From positions 827,020 to 891,019 of the forward strand of contig NZ_JACCHQ010000001.1 of the NCBI RefSeq assembly GCF_016031655.1: a DNA stretch of 64,000 nucleotides, written 5' to 3'. Every line of letters starts with the position of its first letter. Within the stretch, counting starts at the first letter, position 1. The notes under the pieces are model-generated. The model made no database searches. It saw nothing but the letters and a program-made list of their open reading frames with translations, and was not told the origin of the DNA. The DNA comes from Bradyrhizobium glycinis (lineage in GTDB: Bacteria; Pseudomonadota; Alphaproteobacteria; Rhizobiales; Xanthobacteraceae). Positions 61,626 through 64,000 of this stretch are shown here, piece after piece. Position numbers and translations under genes: made by a program.

Positions 61626-62327
61626 GTGTTTGAAGGCTTCTACAAGGTGAGATTTCAGCTCGGCGATGCCGTCGGCCGCAGCGTGATGCATGTCGGCAAC
61701 GGCAAGATGCTCGGCGGTAATTCGGCCTTCGCCCATATCGGCAGCTACGAGAAGACGGGCAGCGGCGTCGACATCGTGATCAAGACCGTCCGCCATAATC
61801 CCGATCCGAGCTACCGCGCCATGGCGGGCACGGACGATGCAACCCTGATCGCGAAGGGCTGGGCCGACGGCGATCTCTATCGCTTCAAGGGCGAGCTCAA
61901 GGAGCTGCCGGGCGTGCCGTTTCAGTCGCTGATGACGCCGATCACGGACGAGGAGGTGCCGATCGCCGGCGGCATCGGCGAAGCCGGTATCAGCGACGGT
62001 CTCTACTCCATCCACCTGCGCATGCTCGATGGCCTCGACGGCGGGCTCACCGGGGTGATGCTGCTCAACCAGGGCCGCATCCTCGGCGGCGATGCATCGT
62101 TCTATTATCTCGGCAGCTACACCGCCGCGAAGGGCCGCTGGAAGGGCCAGATCCTCAACCAGGAGCACACGCCGGCCAAGGACGATCCGATCTTCGGCGG
62201 GCACGAGGTCGGCATCGGCTTCTCCGGCAGCTACGACGCGGAGCAGGCGGTGCTGGAGGCAACCGCGCTGGCCGGCAAGCGATCTTTGCGCCTGACCGCA
62301 GCGCTCAAGCTGATGCATCGCGCCTGA
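61626..62327 (+). CDS. GrlR-like protein with two tandem domains
   Basis: A 233-residue protein with two copies of a GrlR-like regulatory domain (family of T3SS negative regulators). Copy 1: [16 protein letters not shown], then [16 protein letters not shown]. Copy 2: [16 protein letters not shown], then [19 protein letters not shown] start at 61626. A third copy is found in the partial gene at the window end. A 273-residue Sel1-repeat gene and a 50-residue gene lie between. Function in this organism unknown; GrlR of enteropathogens binds a transcription activator. Confidence 0.75.
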   Translation: MFEGFYKVRFQLGDAVGRSVMHVGNGKMLGGNSAFAHIGSYEKTGSGVDIVIKTVRHNPDPSYRAMAGTDDATLIAKGWADGDLYRFKGELKELPGVPFQSLMTPITDEEVPIAGGIGEAGISDGLYSIHLRMLDGLDGGLTGVMLLNQGRILGGDASFYYLGSYTAAKGRWKGQILNQEHTPAKDDPIFGGHEVGIGFSGSYDAEQAVLEATALAGKRSLRLTAALKLMHRA

Positions 62328-62395
62328 GCCACCATCGCAGACGTGAGCCGACTCGAGCCTTGAATTTGCCGAGCCACAGACGCAACGTGACGATC

Positions 62396-63217
62396 ATGCG
62401 GACTTTCCTTCTTGCCATGCTCTTTGCGCTCGCCGCACCTCTGACGGCGCAGGCGCAATCGGCCGACCTCGTGTTGTGCGACCGTCTCGCCGCCGATCCC
62501 AGCGATCCCGACAAGCCGGCCGATGTGAAGGGCGTCGCGGAGATCGCTTCCGCCGACATCGCCACCGCGATCAAGTTCTGCAAGCAGGCGGCAAACTCTT
62601 CGCGCCGCGCGATGTTCGAGCTCGGGCGCGCTTACGCGGCCAACCGGCAGACGGCAGAGGCGATCGCGGCCTGGCGCAAGGCCGTCGACAAGGGATCGAG
62701 TGCGGCGATGGTCGAGCTCGGTGTTACCTACGCCACCGGCTCGGGCGTCGCGAAGGACGAAGTGCAAGCGCGAAAGCTGTTCGAGAAGGCGGCGCAGGCC
62801 GGCAATCCCCGCGGGGTCAGTAACCTTGCCGCGCTCGGCGCTGCAGGCGGCGCGGCGCCGGCCGACCCCGCCCAGGCGCGCGCGCTGCTCGGCAAGGCCG
62901 CCGAGACCAACGCGGAGGCGCAGTACCAGCTCGGCCTGATGCTGTCCGAAGGCTCAGGGAGCGACAAGGACGATGTTGCGGCGCGCGCCTTGTTCGAGAA
63001 GGCGGCGGCCCAAAACCATCCCGGCGCGCTGGAGCGGATGGGCGCCTTCGCGGAAGGCGGCCGCGGCGGTGCAAAGGACAAGGACGCGGCGAAAGCCTAT
63101 TACGAGCGCGCCGCCGCGCTCGGTGACGAGGACGCCAAGAAGGCGCTGGAGCGCATTCGCTGTCCCTATGCGATCAAGGACAAGCAGGGCAGGCTGGTGA
63201 CCACGCTGTGCTTCTGA
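62396..63217 (+). CDS. Exported Sel1-like repeat protein
   Basis: A 273-residue exported protein with a signal peptide (MRTFLLAMLFALAAPLTAQA) and at least four Sel1-type helical repeats, as in AMVELGVTYATGSGVAKDEV, AQYQLGLMLSEGSGSDKDDV and AAKAYYERAAALGDEDAKKA. Two cysteine pairs may form disulfides. Such proteins scaffold protein interactions in the periplasm. ATG at 62396; the frame is open to 62360. It sits between two GrlR-like genes. Confidence 0.88.
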   Translation: MRTFLLAMLFALAAPLTAQAQSADLVLCDRLAADPSDPDKPADVKGVAEIASADIATAIKFCKQAANSSRRAMFELGRAYAANRQTAEAIAAWRKAVDKGSSAAMVELGVTYATGSGVAKDEVQARKLFEKAAQAGNPRGVSNLAALGAAGGAAPADPAQARALLGKAAETNAEAQYQLGLMLSEGSGSDKDDVAARALFEKAAAQNHPGALERMGAFAEGGRGGAKDKDAAKAYYERAAALGDEDAKKALERIRCPYAIKDKQGRLVTTLCF

Positions 63218-63314
63218 ACGCCATCGGGTCGCGCAGTGCTTCACGAACAGAGCCACGATTCGACGGAACCCGGCTCGCGCGTACGCCGTTGACATCCAGA
63301 CGAAACGGAGCGCG

Positions 63315-63467
63315 ATGATGATCCGCAAACTGGCATCGGGCGAATACCGCCTCTATTCACGCAAGGTGAATCCGAAGACCGGCAAGCGCCGTAACCTCGG
63401 CAGTTTCAAGAGCCGTGCGGCCGCCGAGAAGCACGAGCGCGAGGTGCAGTATTTCAAGCGCCACTGA
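63315..63467 (+). CDS. 50-residue basic conserved-looking microprotein
   Basis: Highly basic, soluble: IRKLASGEYRLYSRKVNPKT, then RRNLGSFKSRAAAEKHEREV. GGAG lies 4 nt before the first ATG and 7 nt before the second (63318), so the exact start is open. Lys/Arg-rich composition suggests nucleic-acid or ribosome binding. I recall similar small proteins in Rhizobiales, without known function. Confidence 0.68.
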   Translation: MMIRKLASGEYRLYSRKVNPKTGKRRNLGSFKSRAAAEKHEREVQYFKRH

Positions 63468-63509
63468 GGCGTGAAGGCCCTTTCCACAGGACCGGACATA
63501 AAAAGTCGA

Positions 63510-63602
63510 AAAACAACCCCATGCACAGTAGCCAAGTCCCTGAAATCATTGACTGCGGATTTTGCGAAGTGGAGTTTGACCCGTCGGGCAAAACAGGGGC
63601 AT
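63510..63602 (+). repeat. Dispersed ~94-bp element, copy B
   Basis: Starts with the same AAAACAACCCCATGCACAGT as copy A (28373) and ends CGTCGGGCAAAACAGGGGC-AT; the inner part differs. Same orientation and length as copy A. Located between the microprotein gene and the last partial gene. Confidence 0.75.
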
Positions 63603-63722
63603 AATGGCATCATGGCGGGCGGAGGTCCCCGGGGCGGTAATGCGCAGAAAAGCCGGTGGTCTCGCTGGGGCGACGATGCTGGGTCGCCCGCAATTCATTT
63701 CTGATTTTGCAGGTTCAGGACG

Positions 63723-64000
63723 TTGTTGGACGGGCTCTACAAGGTTGAATACGGCGTCAACGATGCGTTCGGCTGCAGCATCATGTGCCTGCATGACGGC
63801 AGGATGCTGGGCGGCAATTCGGGCTTTGCGCATCTCGGCAGCTACGTCGAGCGCGACGGCGAGATCATCGCCCAGGTCATCACCGAGCGGCACAACCTCG
63901 ACCCCAGCTACAAGCCGATGATGGGCGCCGACGTCGCCTCGATCGGGGCGCGCGGCCGGCTTTACGGCAACCAGATCCGTCTCGAGGGCGGCGCGGACAC
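63723..64000 (+). CDS. GrlR-like protein (partial, cut by window end)
   Basis: 92 residues visible from a TTG start. The reading frame is open to the window edge. GLYKVEYGVNDAFGCSIMCL, then GRMLGGNSGFAHLGSY and RHNLDPSYKPMMGAD match the two domains of the 61626 gene. A TTG at 63723 gives the paralogous N terminus; TTG at 63726 is an alternative. The rest lies outside the window, so its length is unknown. Confidence 0.7.
   Translation, partial: MLDGLYKVEYGVNDAFGCSIMCLHDGRMLGGNSGFAHLGSYVERDGEIIAQVITERHNLDPSYKPMMGADVASIGARGRLYGNQIRLEGGAD

Noticed and set aside
1..64000. CRISPR array, rRNA, tRNA, integrase or transposase
   Set aside because: No regularly spaced short repeats, no stable-RNA signatures and no mobile-element enzymes were seen on either strand; repeats present are dispersed intergenic palindromes.

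Overview
The window is GC-rich, densely coded chromosomal DNA that looks like Bradyrhizobium or a close Bradyrhizobiaceae relative (Alphaproteobacteria, Rhizobiales). The assignment rests on a eukaryote-like glutamine synthetase II behind a sigma-54 promoter, the pgsA-type/HdaA and purM-purN gene order, a fused malic enzyme/phosphotransacetylase, many short secreted proteins, and several copies of palindromic intergenic repeats resembling those I associate with Bradyrhizobium. It is inference from protein and repeat resemblance; no database search was possible. I see no rRNA, tRNA, CRISPR array, transposase or phage gene.

Layout. 0-3.2 kb: secreted DUF1254/DUF1214 protein, outer-membrane SphA/MetA-like protein and a Bug-type solute-binding protein. 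3.3-15 kb: housekeeping block with an ABC-F ATPase, ndk, a TerC-family protein, ppk-ppx behind a Pho-box-like site, a CDP-alcohol phosphatidyltransferase with an HdaA-like DnaA-related protein, purM-purN and a cold-shock gene. 15.4-24.2 kb: Pro-Thr-rich outer-membrane protein, a LysR regulator divergent from an unusual four-gene locus (acetyltransferase-like protein, GNAT, isochorismatase-fold protein lacking the usual Cys, 56-residue microprotein), class III aminotransferase, RNase D, and an AT-richer patch with an orphan membrane protein. 24.2-31.3 kb: UgpB/E/A-like ABC transporter with a metallophosphoesterase, then a TetR repressor divergent from a NIPSNAP-GST-SnoaL-like operon. 31.3-45.3 kb: SelO, AspRS, a large envelope protein, malic enzyme, DoxX, polysaccharide deacetylase, glutathione peroxidase, L,D-transpeptidase. 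45.5-49.8 kb: secreted small proteins, an odd inverted/direct repeat array, and a MocR regulator divergent from a PNPOx-like gene. 49.9-54.3 kb: an ArgE/DapE-type deacylase, then a tryptophan-to-anthranilate operon (formamidase, kynA, kynU). 54.4-64 kb: thioesterase, GNAT, DUF2161 nuclease-like protein, SDR, SGNH hydrolase, tyrosine phosphatase, MliC-like protein, glnII, and two GrlR-like proteins around a Sel1-repeat gene.

Themes. Phosphate: ppk, ppx and the Ugp-like transporter each have a candidate Pho box. Nitrogen: glnII has a clear -24/-12 promoter. Tryptophan catabolism: the three kyn genes are almost contiguous. Repeats: at least four copies of a palindromic repeat containing cgtcattgcgag, two copies of a ~94-bp uncharacterised element, and a CTCACCC-type repeat lie between genes. 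The most interesting uncharacterised items are the LysR/GNAT/Cys-less isochorismatase locus, the TetR-controlled three-gene operon with a visible operator, the GrlR-like domain triplication at the right end, and the ~94-bp repeat pair.
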